Assembly: GCF_001422735.1 (NCBI RefSeq)
Contig: NZ_LMLZ01000001.1
Coordinates: 555,233 to 619,232, forward strand
Direction of reading: 5' to 3'
Length of the DNA stretch: 64,000 nucleotides
From: Acidovorax sp. Leaf78
GTDB taxonomy: Bacteria > Pseudomonadota > Gammaproteobacteria > Burkholderiales > Burkholderiaceae_C
A program made the position numbers and the translations under genes. Positions 1 to 7,458 of this stretch are shown here, piece after piece (the stretch's first letter is position 1; the number at the start of each line of letters is the position of its first letter). The notes under the pieces were generated by a model that did no database searches, was not told the DNA's origin, and was given only the letters and a program-made list of their open reading frames with translations.

Positions 1-33
1 CAGGACGGCGCAGCGGCCTTTTTGCGTCTGGTA

Positions 34-816
34 CTACTGCAGCGCGGTGTGCAGATCGCACTCGGTGTTGCGCACCCCCAGCGGCAGCACGCACAGGGCC
101 ACGCCATCGAGCGTGAGCACCAGGCCCAGCTGGCCGCCCACCTGCACCACCCCGCAGGACGTGGTTGGCATGCTGGTGGTGGCTGGACGGGTGATGGCCG
201 AAGACGCGCTGATGGGGGGCTGGCGCAGCATGGCCCACAGGGTTTGCGGGTCGCGCCATTGCAGGGACTGCAGGTACGCCCGCAGGACGGCAGGGTCGTG
301 GCCCTCGCTGTCGCCCTGCACCGGGGTGTGCTCGCCACGACCTGCTGCCTGCCGCAGCTTGTGCAGTGCCCGGCGGATGTGCTGCCGGCTGGCAGCTTCG
401 GTGCGACCGCTCGCCGATGCGATCTCGGCATGGCTGACCTCGAACACTTCGTACAGCAGCACGGCAGCGCCCTCGGCGGGGCTCAGGCACGCCGCCAGCT
501 GGCGCAAGGCGTGGGCCACCTCTTCGGCCAGCGCCGCATCGCTCTCGGCCGACGGCGCCGCGGCGTGCGCCTGTGGCGTGGCCAGCCACTGCTGCATCCA
601 ATCGCGTCTGCGCAGCCGGTCGATGGCCAGGTGGCGCACCACGGTCAGCAGCCAGGCCTGGGCGGTATTGAGCGCGCGCGTGTCGGCCTCCAGCGCGCGG
701 ATGTAGGCGTCCTGCACCGCATCCTCCGCCTCTGCCGGGCCCAGCAGCCGCGTGGCGGCCCGCACCAGGCGGCTGCGGTCGGTGTCGATCAGGGCCATCC
801 GGTATTCGTCGTGCAT
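34..816 (-). CDS. ECF-type RNA polymerase sigma factor with C-terminal extension
   Basis: A 260-residue extracytoplasmic-function sigma factor that would direct RNA polymerase to a small regulon. Region 2 is visible near the N-terminus (LLGPAEAEDAVQDAYIRAL, about residues 25-43), followed by the WLLTVVRHLAIDRLRRRDW helix. Region 4 lies at about 105-165 (YEVFEVSHAEIASASGRT, then SRQHIRRALHKLR). About 85 residues follow region 4, which is longer than a minimal ECF factor and recalls ECF groups with a SnoaL-like tail; that comparison is inference. A start at 816 (MHDEYRMAL) is preferred over one 14 codons upstream because the upstream residues do not look like sigma N-terminus. No anti-sigma gene is adjacent in the visible DNA. 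It is divergent from the ClpP-like gene. Confidence 0.85.
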   Translation of the reverse strand: MHDEYRMALIDTDRSRLVRAATRLLGPAEAEDAVQDAYIRALEADTRALNTAQAWLLTVVRHLAIDRLRRRDWMQQWLATPQAHAAAPSAESDAALAEEVAHALRQLAACLSPAEGAAVLLYEVFEVSHAEIASASGRTEAASRQHIRRALHKLRQAAGRGEHTPVQGDSEGHDPAVLRAYLQSLQWRDPQTLWAMLRQPPISASSAITRPATTSMPTTSCGVVQVGGQLGLVLTLDGVALCVLPLGVRNTECDLHTALQ

Positions 817-906
817 CGGCAAATCTTGCCACAGGCCTGCTGGGCGCGCGGATGTCACGAAACCGGCGCGCCGTTCGTCAAGGCAGTTCCACTACGAGGA
901 TTCACC

Positions 907-1503
907 GTGAACAGCCCAGACACCCCCGCACCGTCCAGCGCCACCGAGCCGCGCACCTCCTACCTGGAGGAGAAAGCCTTCAAGGCCCGCACCCTGCTGA
1001 TCTTCGGCACCGTGACCGATGTGATCGCGGCCGATGTGACGCGCCGCCTGATCGCGCTGGACGCCGAGAGCGCCGACCCCATCGACGTGCTGGTCAGCTC
1101 GCCAGGCGGGCACCTGGAGTCTGGCGATGCCATCCACGACATCGTGCGCTTCATCGGTGCCCCGGTGAACATGATCGGCACCGGCTGGGTGGGCAGTGCC
1201 GCCACGCACCTGTACCTGTCCGTGCCCCGCGAGCGGCGCTACTGCCTGCCCAACACGCGCTTCCTGATCCACCAGCCCAGTGGCGGTGCGGGCGGGCCGG
1301 CCAGCGACATCGCCATCCAGGCCCGCGAGATCGTCAAGGCCCGGGAGCGCATCGCACGCACCATCGCGCGCGAAACCGGCAAGCCGCTGGCCGTGGTGCT
1401 GGAAGACATCGAGCGCGACCGCTGGTTGTCGGCCGAGGAGGCGGTCGAGTACGGACTGGTTTCGAGGGTCATCGAGCGCAAGATTGAACTCAGGGCCACT
1501 TAA
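907..1503 (+). CDS. ClpP-type serine protease (Clp protease proteolytic subunit)
   Basis: A 198-residue protein of the ClpP (S14) family. The catalytic triad is complete and falls on the positions of E. coli ClpP numbering: Ser97 in GWVGSAATHLYLS, His122 in RFLIHQPSGG and Asp171 in ERDRWLSAEEAVEYGL. The serine motif differs from the usual AASMG (here GSAAT), but spacing to the LPN and IHQP motifs is preserved. The start is GTG at 907 with CGAGGA just upstream; the longer open frame is not coding-like. No clpX, clpA or trigger factor gene is next to it, so this is probably an accessory ClpP paralogue; which ATPase feeds it is unknown. It is divergent from the ECF sigma gene. Confidence 0.85.
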   Translation: MNSPDTPAPSSATEPRTSYLEEKAFKARTLLIFGTVTDVIAADVTRRLIALDAESADPIDVLVSSPGGHLESGDAIHDIVRFIGAPVNMIGTGWVGSAATHLYLSVPRERRYCLPNTRFLIHQPSGGAGGPASDIAIQAREIVKARERIARTIARETGKPLAVVLEDIERDRWLSAEEAVEYGLVSRVIERKIELRAT

Positions 1504-1931
1504 AGTTGCGCGTGTTGGTCAAAAAAGGTGGCGCGCTACACGGGCTCTAAGGTCGTCAGCACCACTATTGCATCGCGGTGTTGGGGGGCTATTGTTGAGA
1601 CCCTTCGCTTTCAATGCTGAGTTAGCAGCGGAGCATCATTCATATTCCTTTTGGTCAATTCCGCTTTCAGTATTGGTTAGCGTCCAGCGGCAACGCACAA
1701 CACCGTGCCTCGCGCCCGCGACGGTTGGCTCGACATTACCGCGATGATTGGCGATTCGATAAATAACAAAATTTCATATTCTGTTCGATAAAGGCATATC
1801 CGATTTAAAGGCTGTGCGAGCACGAGCTCCCATGATAATTTAATGCACAGTGCGTGGATTTGGCGGGCAGATCCACGCCCCCAGGCTCAGCACGAGCCAA
1901 TGGCGGTATTAAAATTCGTGAGGAATTCAAG
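1504..1931. other. AT-rich non-coding stretch ahead of the unknown gene pair
   Basis: About 430 bases with no convincing gene. Composition changes sharply from the GC-rich clpP side to AT-rich sequence. A 9-base direct repeat TTCGATAAA occurs at 1755-1763 and 1784-1792. An open frame starting GTG at 1854 continues into the next gene, but its first 26 codons (Gly/Pro/Ser/Ala-rich) do not resemble the rest. They may be a remnant of a lost upstream gene. Confidence 0.5.
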
Positions 1932-2759
1932 TTGGTAGTTCAGAAAAAGACTGTTGAGCAGGTCGCGCAGAAAGCAAGTATCTGTCTAAAAAATAGAGAG
2001 AATGTACCGACCGCTCCGCTTTGGCATCTGGGGAAGGCTAAAGTCTTCGGTGTGACAGAGAGTTTTGATTTGGTGCAAAGTACAATTGACTATCTTGCCT
2101 GTAAAGCCAAAATAAACTCCAGTTTTACAGAGGATGAAAAAGAATTCTTAGTCAATATTTATGAGGCTTTTTGGTGGGGTGGTAAGTATCTGGGTTTTTC
2201 TGAGGCGGCGCTGCTCGCCAATCATTATGTTCATGGCGGCGGGCATGAGGTTATACTGAATCCATTTGTCTATCGGTATTCTGTTATTGTTCAAGATGCA
2301 ATTGTTGCTTTGAAGAAATATATTTCAAATAGACAAAATACCAATAAATTTTTTGCGATTGCTAAAACGTCTGACGTGGAATTTCAACGTTCCAAATTTG
2401 CGGATCCTCTCCGCTCGCAAAATCGGCATAAACCCACTCAAGGAAACATGGTCACAAATGATGGTACTTTGAAGGCTGAAGAAATCAATGTTCGCTTGAA
2501 ATATACTGACAACCGTTTTTACTTGATGGCGGCGACTTCGTATCAAAGGAATTTATTCTTCACTCGTTGGAGTGTCAGCAGTCTATATGATTTTGTTGAT
2601 TATGCCGATGAGCAGGATGATAAAAATATCACCGAAATACCTCTGAATGGTCGGAAATTGCGATTGCCAGATGGGTTGTCTAACCATATGGAAAAGATAG
2701 GGATTGCAAAGAAATTTTGGTACCGTGTTGAGTGGCATGAGCATTGGAGGGTGGGGTAA
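1932..2759 (+). CDS. Hypothetical protein in AT-rich island
   Basis: A protein of 275 residues that I do not recognise. It starts at TTG 1932, chosen because GAGGA sits 7 bases upstream; GTG 1854 in the same frame is the alternative and would add 26 atypical residues. It is probably soluble, with no signal peptide or membrane helix, and has many aromatic and charged residues. The most structured-looking parts are AALLANHYVHGGGHEVILN (about 95-115) and the C-terminal KKFWYRVEWHEHWRVG. Codon use is AT-rich, unlike every other gene in the window except its partner, which suggests recent transfer. The next gene starts on its stop codon (TAATG), so the two are translationally coupled. An effector or toxin with its partner protein is one possibility; nothing in the sequence proves it. 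Confidence 0.7.
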   Translation: MVVQKKTVEQVAQKASICLKNRENVPTAPLWHLGKAKVFGVTESFDLVQSTIDYLACKAKINSSFTEDEKEFLVNIYEAFWWGGKYLGFSEAALLANHYVHGGGHEVILNPFVYRYSVIVQDAIVALKKYISNRQNTNKFFAIAKTSDVEFQRSKFADPLRSQNRHKPTQGNMVTNDGTLKAEEINVRLKYTDNRFYLMAATSYQRNLFFTRWSVSSLYDFVDYADEQDDKNITEIPLNGRKLRLPDGLSNHMEKIGIAKKFWYRVEWHEHWRVG

Positions 2760-3214
2760 TGCGTTTAATGTTGAAATTATTATTTTTTTTACCTTTGTTG
2801 GTGATCTTGTTGGTAAGTTTCGTTGCTTGGAAATCAAGGTCTGGGCATGAATGCTTCGTATTTGCGGATTCTTATGTCGAAATTGCTCAGTTAAATATCG
2901 ATGGCCGCAAGCACTATCTATATTCGATGGTCTCAGGATTTCAGGACAAGTCGAGGGGCGTGGCAATTTCAAATGACGTTATTCCTGAAATAATGTGCGA
3001 TTACTCAAGCACTGGTCGTCGAATCAATTTGACAGATATCGAGGAAGGCCAGGCCATAAAAAAACTGGTCATCAGGCGAGTGGCCCCCTCTGACTTTCGG
3101 CTCGACGTCATTTATGGAGGACCGGCGCGAGCCAGTCAATTTCCTGGGATGTCTGGTGTCATCATTGAGATAGATGGCAAGCCAATCCATCGAATATCAC
3201 AGCAGCCGCGGTAA
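2759..3214 (+). CDS. Hypothetical membrane-anchored protein, partner of preceding gene
   Basis: A protein of 151 residues. It starts at ATG 2759, overlapping the preceding stop by one base, with GGAGG about 8 bases upstream. Residues 4-25 form one hydrophobic segment (LKLLFFLPLLVILLVSFVAW) followed by KSRSGHEC, so it is either an inner-membrane anchor or an uncleaved signal. The remaining 120 residues would be periplasmic. They contain a few cysteines and a C-terminal stretch (GVIIEIDGKPIHRI) that could be beta-rich. Composition is AT-rich like its partner. A small coupled membrane protein after a larger soluble one is the usual layout of effector-immunity pairs, but no family was recognised and the role is open. 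Confidence 0.7.
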   Translation: MRLMLKLLFFLPLLVILLVSFVAWKSRSGHECFVFADSYVEIAQLNIDGRKHYLYSMVSGFQDKSRGVAISNDVIPEIMCDYSSTGRRINLTDIEEGQAIKKLVIRRVAPSDFRLDVIYGGPARASQFPGMSGVIIEIDGKPIHRISQQPR

Positions 3215-3222
3215 ACACCCGT

Positions 3223-4131
3223 CTATTGCGCCCGCCCCGCGCATTCCCCCACCACCCAGTCCCTGAATGCCTTCACCAGCGGCGTCTGCGCCCGCGCCTC
3301 CGGGTAGACCAGGTAGTACGCATCGGTGCTGGTCAGCACCTGGTCCGACAGTTCCACCAGGCTGCCGGCTGCCAGCTCCTGCGCGATCAGAAACCGCGGC
3401 AGCAGCGCCGCGCCCAGGTGGGAGACGGCGGCCTGGGCGATCATGGCGAAATGCTCGGACTGCGGCCCGCGCAGCGCCAGCGCGGCCGGGGCGCCCACCA
3501 GGTCGAACCATTCGGCCCACTGCGTAGGGCGGGTGCTTTGCTGCAGCAGCACCACGCGGGTCAGGTCCTGCGGGGTGTGAATGCCGTGGCGGTCGCGGTA
3601 GGTGGGGCTGCACACGGGCACAGTCTCTTCGTGCATCAGGTATTCGCACACGGCGCCAGCCCAGTGCGGGGCACCGAAGTGGATGGCCGCGTCGAATGGC
3701 GTGCCCGCAAAGTCGAAAGGCTCGGTGCGGGCCGAGAAGTTGACCATGGCCTCGGGGTGCAGCGCCATGAAGCCCGCCAGCCGCGGGATGAGCCAGCGGG
3801 TGGCCAGGGTGGGCAGCACCGCCAGGTTGAGCAGGCCGTCGGTGCTGGCAAAGGCCATGGCCTTCTGGGTGCTGGCCGACAGCTGCTGCAGCACGGCCTG
3901 CACGTCGGCGGCGTAGACGCGGCCGGCGTCGGTCAGCACCACGCGCTGGCGCACGCGGTGAAAGAGGGCGGTGCCCAGTTGCTCCTCCAATTGGCGGATC
4001 TGGCGCGACACGGCGCTTTGGGTGAGGTGCAGCTCCTCGGCGGCGCGCGACACGCTCTGGTGGCGGGCCGCGGCTTCGAAGGCCAGCAGATCGGCGGTGG
4101 AGGGTAGGAAGGAGCGGCGCAGCATGGTCAT
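3223..4131 (-). CDS. LysR-family transcriptional regulator (GcvA-like)
   Basis: A 302-residue LysR-type regulator. The winged helix-turn-helix is at about residues 14-73 (DLLAFEAAARHQSVSRAAEE, then LTQSAVSRQIRQLE), followed by an effector-binding domain of two periplasmic-binding-like lobes. The style of the helix-turn-helix and of the start of the effector domain resembles the GcvA subgroup. It is divergent from the five-gene catabolic set starting at 4381, with a 249-base shared promoter region, so it most likely controls that set in response to an amino acid or its breakdown product (inference). It is convergent with the AT-rich gene pair. Confidence 0.92.
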   Translation of the reverse strand: MTMLRRSFLPSTADLLAFEAAARHQSVSRAAEELHLTQSAVSRQIRQLEEQLGTALFHRVRQRVVLTDAGRVYAADVQAVLQQLSASTQKAMAFASTDGLLNLAVLPTLATRWLIPRLAGFMALHPEAMVNFSARTEPFDFAGTPFDAAIHFGAPHWAGAVCEYLMHEETVPVCSPTYRDRHGIHTPQDLTRVVLLQQSTRPTQWAEWFDLVGAPAALALRGPQSEHFAMIAQAAVSHLGAALLPRFLIAQELAAGSLVELSDQVLTSTDAYYLVYPEARAQTPLVKAFRDWVVGECAGRAQ

Positions 4132-4229
4132 GCGTAGGGGGAATGATGAGCGTCGGCAGGGCGTGGGCTGGCCGCACTGCTGGCGCTGGCTGGTTGTGCG
4201 GCGGTGGTCCCGGTATTTTCGGGTACTTC

Positions 4230-4299
4230 ATTCTCGAATGTGATCAAGTAGTTCCGTTTTTTTGCTATCCAGCACTGCGGTATTGGCGGATATTGGCGG
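4230..4299. promoter_or_regulatory. Possible LysR operator region with direct and inverted repeats
   Basis: The region between the LysR gene and the aldehyde dehydrogenase gene holds a small inverted repeat, ATTCTCGAAT at 4230-4239, and two perfect direct repeats of TATTGGCGG at 4281-4289 and 4291-4299, spaced exactly 10 bases apart (one helical turn). Both are plausible regulator contacts. No clear T-N11-A box was singled out. Confidence 0.35.
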
Positions 4300-4380
4300 G
4301 CATCGGCGCACCTGCGGCATCTTGCGGGCTGCGCCTGTTCATCTTTTTTGTCCTTGTCGTTCCGATCTTTGCGAGCCGCC

Positions 4381-5925
4381 ATGTCCGCCACACCTGCTGC
4401 CACCTCCCTTGTGCCCGAAGTCGATCAACTGCTGCAGCGCCTGGGCGTGCCACGTGCGGCCTACAGCGGCGGCAGCCTGCAGGTGCGCTCGCCCATCACG
4501 GGCGAGGCCATCGGTGCTGTGCCAGAGGCCTCGCCGGCCCACGCCACGGCCGCCATCGGCCGCGCGCACGCCGCGTTCCAGGTGTGGCGCGATGTGCCAG
4601 CGCCCCGCCGCGGCGAGCTGGTGCGCCTGCTGGGCGAAGAGCTGCGCGCCGCCAAGGCGGACCTGGGCCTGCTCGTGACCATCGAGGCCGGCAAGATCCC
4701 ATCCGAGGGCCTGGGCGAGGTGCAGGAGATGATCGACATCTGCGACTTTGCGGTGGGCCTGTCGCGCCAGCTGTACGGCCTCACGATTGCCACCGAGCGC
4801 CCGGGCCATCGCATGATGGAAACCTGGCACCCGCTGGGCGTGTGCGGCGTGATCTCGGCCTTCAACTTCCCGGTGGCGGTCTGGTCCTGGAACGCCGCGC
4901 TGGCGCTGGTGTGTGGCGATTCGGTGGTGTGGAAGCCATCTGAAAAGACCCCCCTCACGGCCCTGGCCACCCACGCCATTGCCCAACGCGCGGTGGCCCG
5001 CTTCAACGCAGCCGGTGGCGGCGCACCCGAAGGCCTGCTGGAGCTGCTCATCGGCCAGCGCGACATCGGCGAAGAGCTGGTGGACGATGCCCGCGTGCCG
5101 GTGCTGTCGGCCACGGGCTCCACTGCCATGGGCCGTGCGGTCGGGCCGCGCCTGGCGGCGCGCTTTGCACGCGGCATTCTGGAGCTGGGCGGCAACAACG
5201 CGGCCATCGTGGCACCCACGGCTGACCTGGACCTGGCCCTGCGCGGCATTGCGTTCGCTGCCATGGGCACGGCGGGCCAGCGCTGCACCACGCTGCGCCG
5301 GCTGTTCGTGCACGAGAGCATCTATGACCAACTGGTGCCCCAGCTGGCCAAGGTGTACGCCAACGTGCAGGTGGGCGACCCCCGCGCGGCCGGCACCTTG
5401 GTGGGCCCGCTGATCGACCGCCAAGCGTTCGACGGCATGCAAAAAGCCCTGGAGCACAGCCGCGCACTGGGCGCCACGGTGCACGGCGGTGGCCGTGTGG
5501 AAGGCATCGGCGGTGCCGACGCGCACTACGTGCGCCCCGCGCTGGTGGAGCTGAAGGCGCACGAAGGCCCAGCCCTGCACGAGACCTTTGCGCCCATCCT
5601 GTACGTGGTGCGATACAGCACGCTGGACGAGGCGATTGCGATGAACAACGCAGTAGGCGCGGGCCTGTCGTCGTCGATCTTCACGCTCAATGTGCGCGAG
5701 GCCGAGCAGTTCATGTCGGCCGCGGGTTCGGACTGCGGCATCGCCAACGTGAACATCGGGCCCAGCGGTGCCGAGATCGGTGGCGCGTTCGGCGGCGAGA
5801 AGGAAACCGGTGGCGGGCGCGAGGCCGGGTCCGACAGCTGGAAGGCCTATATGCGCCGCGCGACCAACACCATCAACTACTCGACCGCACTGCCGCTGGC
5901 GCAGGGCGTGACGTTCGATGTGTGA
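4381..5925 (+). CDS. amaB: ALDH7-family aldehyde dehydrogenase, probable piperideine-6-carboxylate dehydrogenase
   Basis: A 514-residue NAD-dependent aldehyde dehydrogenase. The catalytic cysteine is Cys302 (GTAGQRCTTLRRL), the general-base glutamate is Glu268 (ILELGGNNAA), and the cofactor segment VCGVISAFNFPVAVWSWN is intact. The motif METWHPLGVCGVISAFNFPV and overall length fit the antiquitin/AmaB branch (ALDH7), which oxidises 2-aminoadipate semialdehyde, in equilibrium with piperideine-6-carboxylate, to 2-aminoadipate in lysine and pipecolate breakdown. The start ATG 4381 is chosen because residues 2 onward match the family N-terminus. It is the first gene of a co-directional set with an FAD oxidoreductase, a binding protein, an aminotransferase and a ThDP enzyme, and is probably controlled by the divergent LysR gene. 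Confidence 0.88.
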   Translation: MSATPAATSLVPEVDQLLQRLGVPRAAYSGGSLQVRSPITGEAIGAVPEASPAHATAAIGRAHAAFQVWRDVPAPRRGELVRLLGEELRAAKADLGLLVTIEAGKIPSEGLGEVQEMIDICDFAVGLSRQLYGLTIATERPGHRMMETWHPLGVCGVISAFNFPVAVWSWNAALALVCGDSVVWKPSEKTPLTALATHAIAQRAVARFNAAGGGAPEGLLELLIGQRDIGEELVDDARVPVLSATGSTAMGRAVGPRLAARFARGILELGGNNAAIVAPTADLDLALRGIAFAAMGTAGQRCTTLRRLFVHESIYDQLVPQLAKVYANVQVGDPRAAGTLVGPLIDRQAFDGMQKALEHSRALGATVHGGGRVEGIGGADAHYVRPALVELKAHEGPALHETFAPILYVVRYSTLDEAIAMNNAVGAGLSSSIFTLNVREAEQFMSAAGSDCGIANVNIGPSGAEIGGAFGGEKETGGGREAGSDSWKAYMRRATNTINYSTALPLAQGVTFDV

Positions 5926-5940
5926 CCTTGAGTCACCCCT

Positions 5941-6030
5941 GAGTCGCCTGCGGCGCCTTCCCCCGAAGGGGGACGCCGCCAGCGCGGCGGGGCGGCCCTT
6001 GCGCGGCGGCCGCTGGCCCACGCCGCGCCA
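5941..6030. repeat. GC-rich dispersed intergenic repeat (family B), copy 1
   Basis: This gap holds a palindrome around CCCCCGAAGGGGG followed by GCGGCGGGGCGGCCCTTGCG. The second part recurs almost exactly in reverse complement near 63180-63210, and the first part recurs near 26349 and 63210. It could also act as a weak terminator or attenuator inside the catabolic gene set. Confidence 0.6.
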
Positions 6031-6081
6031 GTCGTGAAGTTCCATCGGCAAACTCATTGTTGTAGCGTGTGAACGGTACCC

Positions 6082-7272
6082 ATGGCCTCTGATTCCTCTC
6101 ACTTCGTCATCATCGGCGGCGGCGTCATCGGCAGTGCCATTGCGTACTTCCTCACGCTGCAGCAGCCGAGCTGCTCGGTGGTGGTGGTCGAGCGTGACCC
6201 GACCTATGCGCGCGCATCGTCCGCGCTGTCGGCAAGCTCCATCCGCCAGCAGTTTTCTACTGACATCAATGTTCAGATCTCTGCCTACGGCATCGGCTTT
6301 CTGCGCCATGTGAACACGCTGCTCGCCTGCAACGGCGACGCGCCGGATGTGGGCCTGCACGAGGGCGGCTACCTGTACCTGGCCACCGCGGCCGGCGAGC
6401 CCACGCTGCGCGAGAACCATGCGCTGCAAAAGCGGCACGGCGCCGATGTGGCGCTGCTCAGCCCGCAGCAGCTGGCCGGACGGTTCCCGTGGCTGGCGCT
6501 GCAGGATGTGGCTCTGGGGTCGCTCGGGCTGTCGGGCGAGGGCTGGTTCGATGGCTACCTGCTGCTGACCGCGCTGCGCAAGAAGGCGCAGAGCCAGGGC
6601 GTGCGCTATGTGGCCGATGAAGCCGTGGGCCTGCAGATGGCCGGCAGCGACGGTGTGCAGCACGTCACCAGCGTGCAACTGAAAAGCGGCGATGCCCTCC
6701 CGTGCAGCTTTGCGGTGAATGCCGGCGGCCCCTGGGCGGCTGCCATTGCGGGCTGGGCAGGCATCGACCTGCCCGTGGTGGGCAAGCGCCGCACGGTGTT
6801 CCACCTGGCAAGCCCCGCGGCGCTGCCGGGCTGCCCGCTGCTCATCGACACCAGCGGCATCTGGCTGCGGCCGGAGGGCCCGGGCTTCATCTGCGGCTTT
6901 GCGCCGCAGGCCGACAACGACGCCGACTTTGCGCCGCTGGAGCCGGAGCACCACGCGTTTGAAGACCACGTGTGGCCGACCTTGGCCGAGCGCATTCCGG
7001 GCTTCGAGGCACTGCGCATGCAGGGCGCCTGGGCGGGCTACTACGAGATGAACACCTTCGATCACAACGCCATCGTGGGCCTGCACCCGGCGTGCGACAA
7101 CTTCGTGCTGGCCAACGGGTTCTCGGGCCACGGCCTGCAGCAATGCCCTGCCGTGGGGCGAGGCCTGGCCGAACTGATGCTGACCGGGCGCTACCAAAGC
7201 CTCGATCTGTCACCGCTGTCCATCGAGCGCATTGCACGCAACGAGCCGCTGCTGGAAAAGAACGTGATCTGA
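6082..7272 (+). CDS. FAD-dependent amino-acid oxidoreductase (DAO/DadA family)
   Basis: A 396-residue flavoprotein of the D-amino-acid oxidase fold (DadA, sarcosine oxidase, pipecolate oxidase relatives). The N-terminal dinucleotide-binding motif FVIIGGGVIGSAIAYFL is at about residues 8-24, and the C-terminal FAD-contacting segment is GLHPACDNFVLANGFSGHGL. It would oxidise a secondary or D-amino acid and pass electrons to a quinone or oxygen; the substrate cannot be read from sequence. Beside an AmaB-like dehydrogenase, pipecolate or a related cyclic imino acid is a reasonable guess, because known lysine routes place an FAD-dependent pipecolate oxidase directly before AmaB. It lies 156 bases after the dehydrogenase. 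Confidence 0.88.
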   Translation: MASDSSHFVIIGGGVIGSAIAYFLTLQQPSCSVVVVERDPTYARASSALSASSIRQQFSTDINVQISAYGIGFLRHVNTLLACNGDAPDVGLHEGGYLYLATAAGEPTLRENHALQKRHGADVALLSPQQLAGRFPWLALQDVALGSLGLSGEGWFDGYLLLTALRKKAQSQGVRYVADEAVGLQMAGSDGVQHVTSVQLKSGDALPCSFAVNAGGPWAAAIAGWAGIDLPVVGKRRTVFHLASPAALPGCPLLIDTSGIWLRPEGPGFICGFAPQADNDADFAPLEPEHHAFEDHVWPTLAERIPGFEALRMQGAWAGYYEMNTFDHNAIVGLHPACDNFVLANGFSGHGLQQCPAVGRGLAELMLTGRYQSLDLSPLSIERIARNEPLLEKNVI

Positions 7273-7334
7273 ATGCGTGCCGCAACCCGCAGCCTGCAAT
7301 CCTCCGTCCGGAACATGCTCCGACCCAGCGCCAG

Positions 7335-7361
7335 GCTTCGACAAGCTCAGCCCGAACGGTC
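7335..7361. repeat. Dispersed repeat (family C), copy 1
   Basis: A single arm of the sequence GCTTCGACAAGCTCAGCCC followed by GAACGGT lies between the FAD oxidoreductase and the binding-protein gene. The same arm, in both orientations, forms the double element at 13960-14052. Confidence 0.65.
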
Positions 7362-7458
7362 GGGGTGAGCCCTGAAGCCGGGCGCCTCCCCAAGCGGGGC
7401 CGCAGTACCTTTTCTCTCTTTCCCTTTGCCAACCACAACACCACCGGAGACAACGACC

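Noticed and set aside
22..906. In-frame extension of the ClpP-like gene far upstream
   Set aside because: It runs antisense to the sigma factor and its translation is not protein-like; GTG 907 with a ribosome site gives a full ClpP.
4339..7197. Very long open frame (952 codons) on the minus strand opposite the dehydrogenase and flavoprotein genes
   Set aside because: Composition is His/Arg/Gln/Ala-rich with no motifs, as expected for the antisense of GC-rich genes; the plus-strand genes are clear family members.
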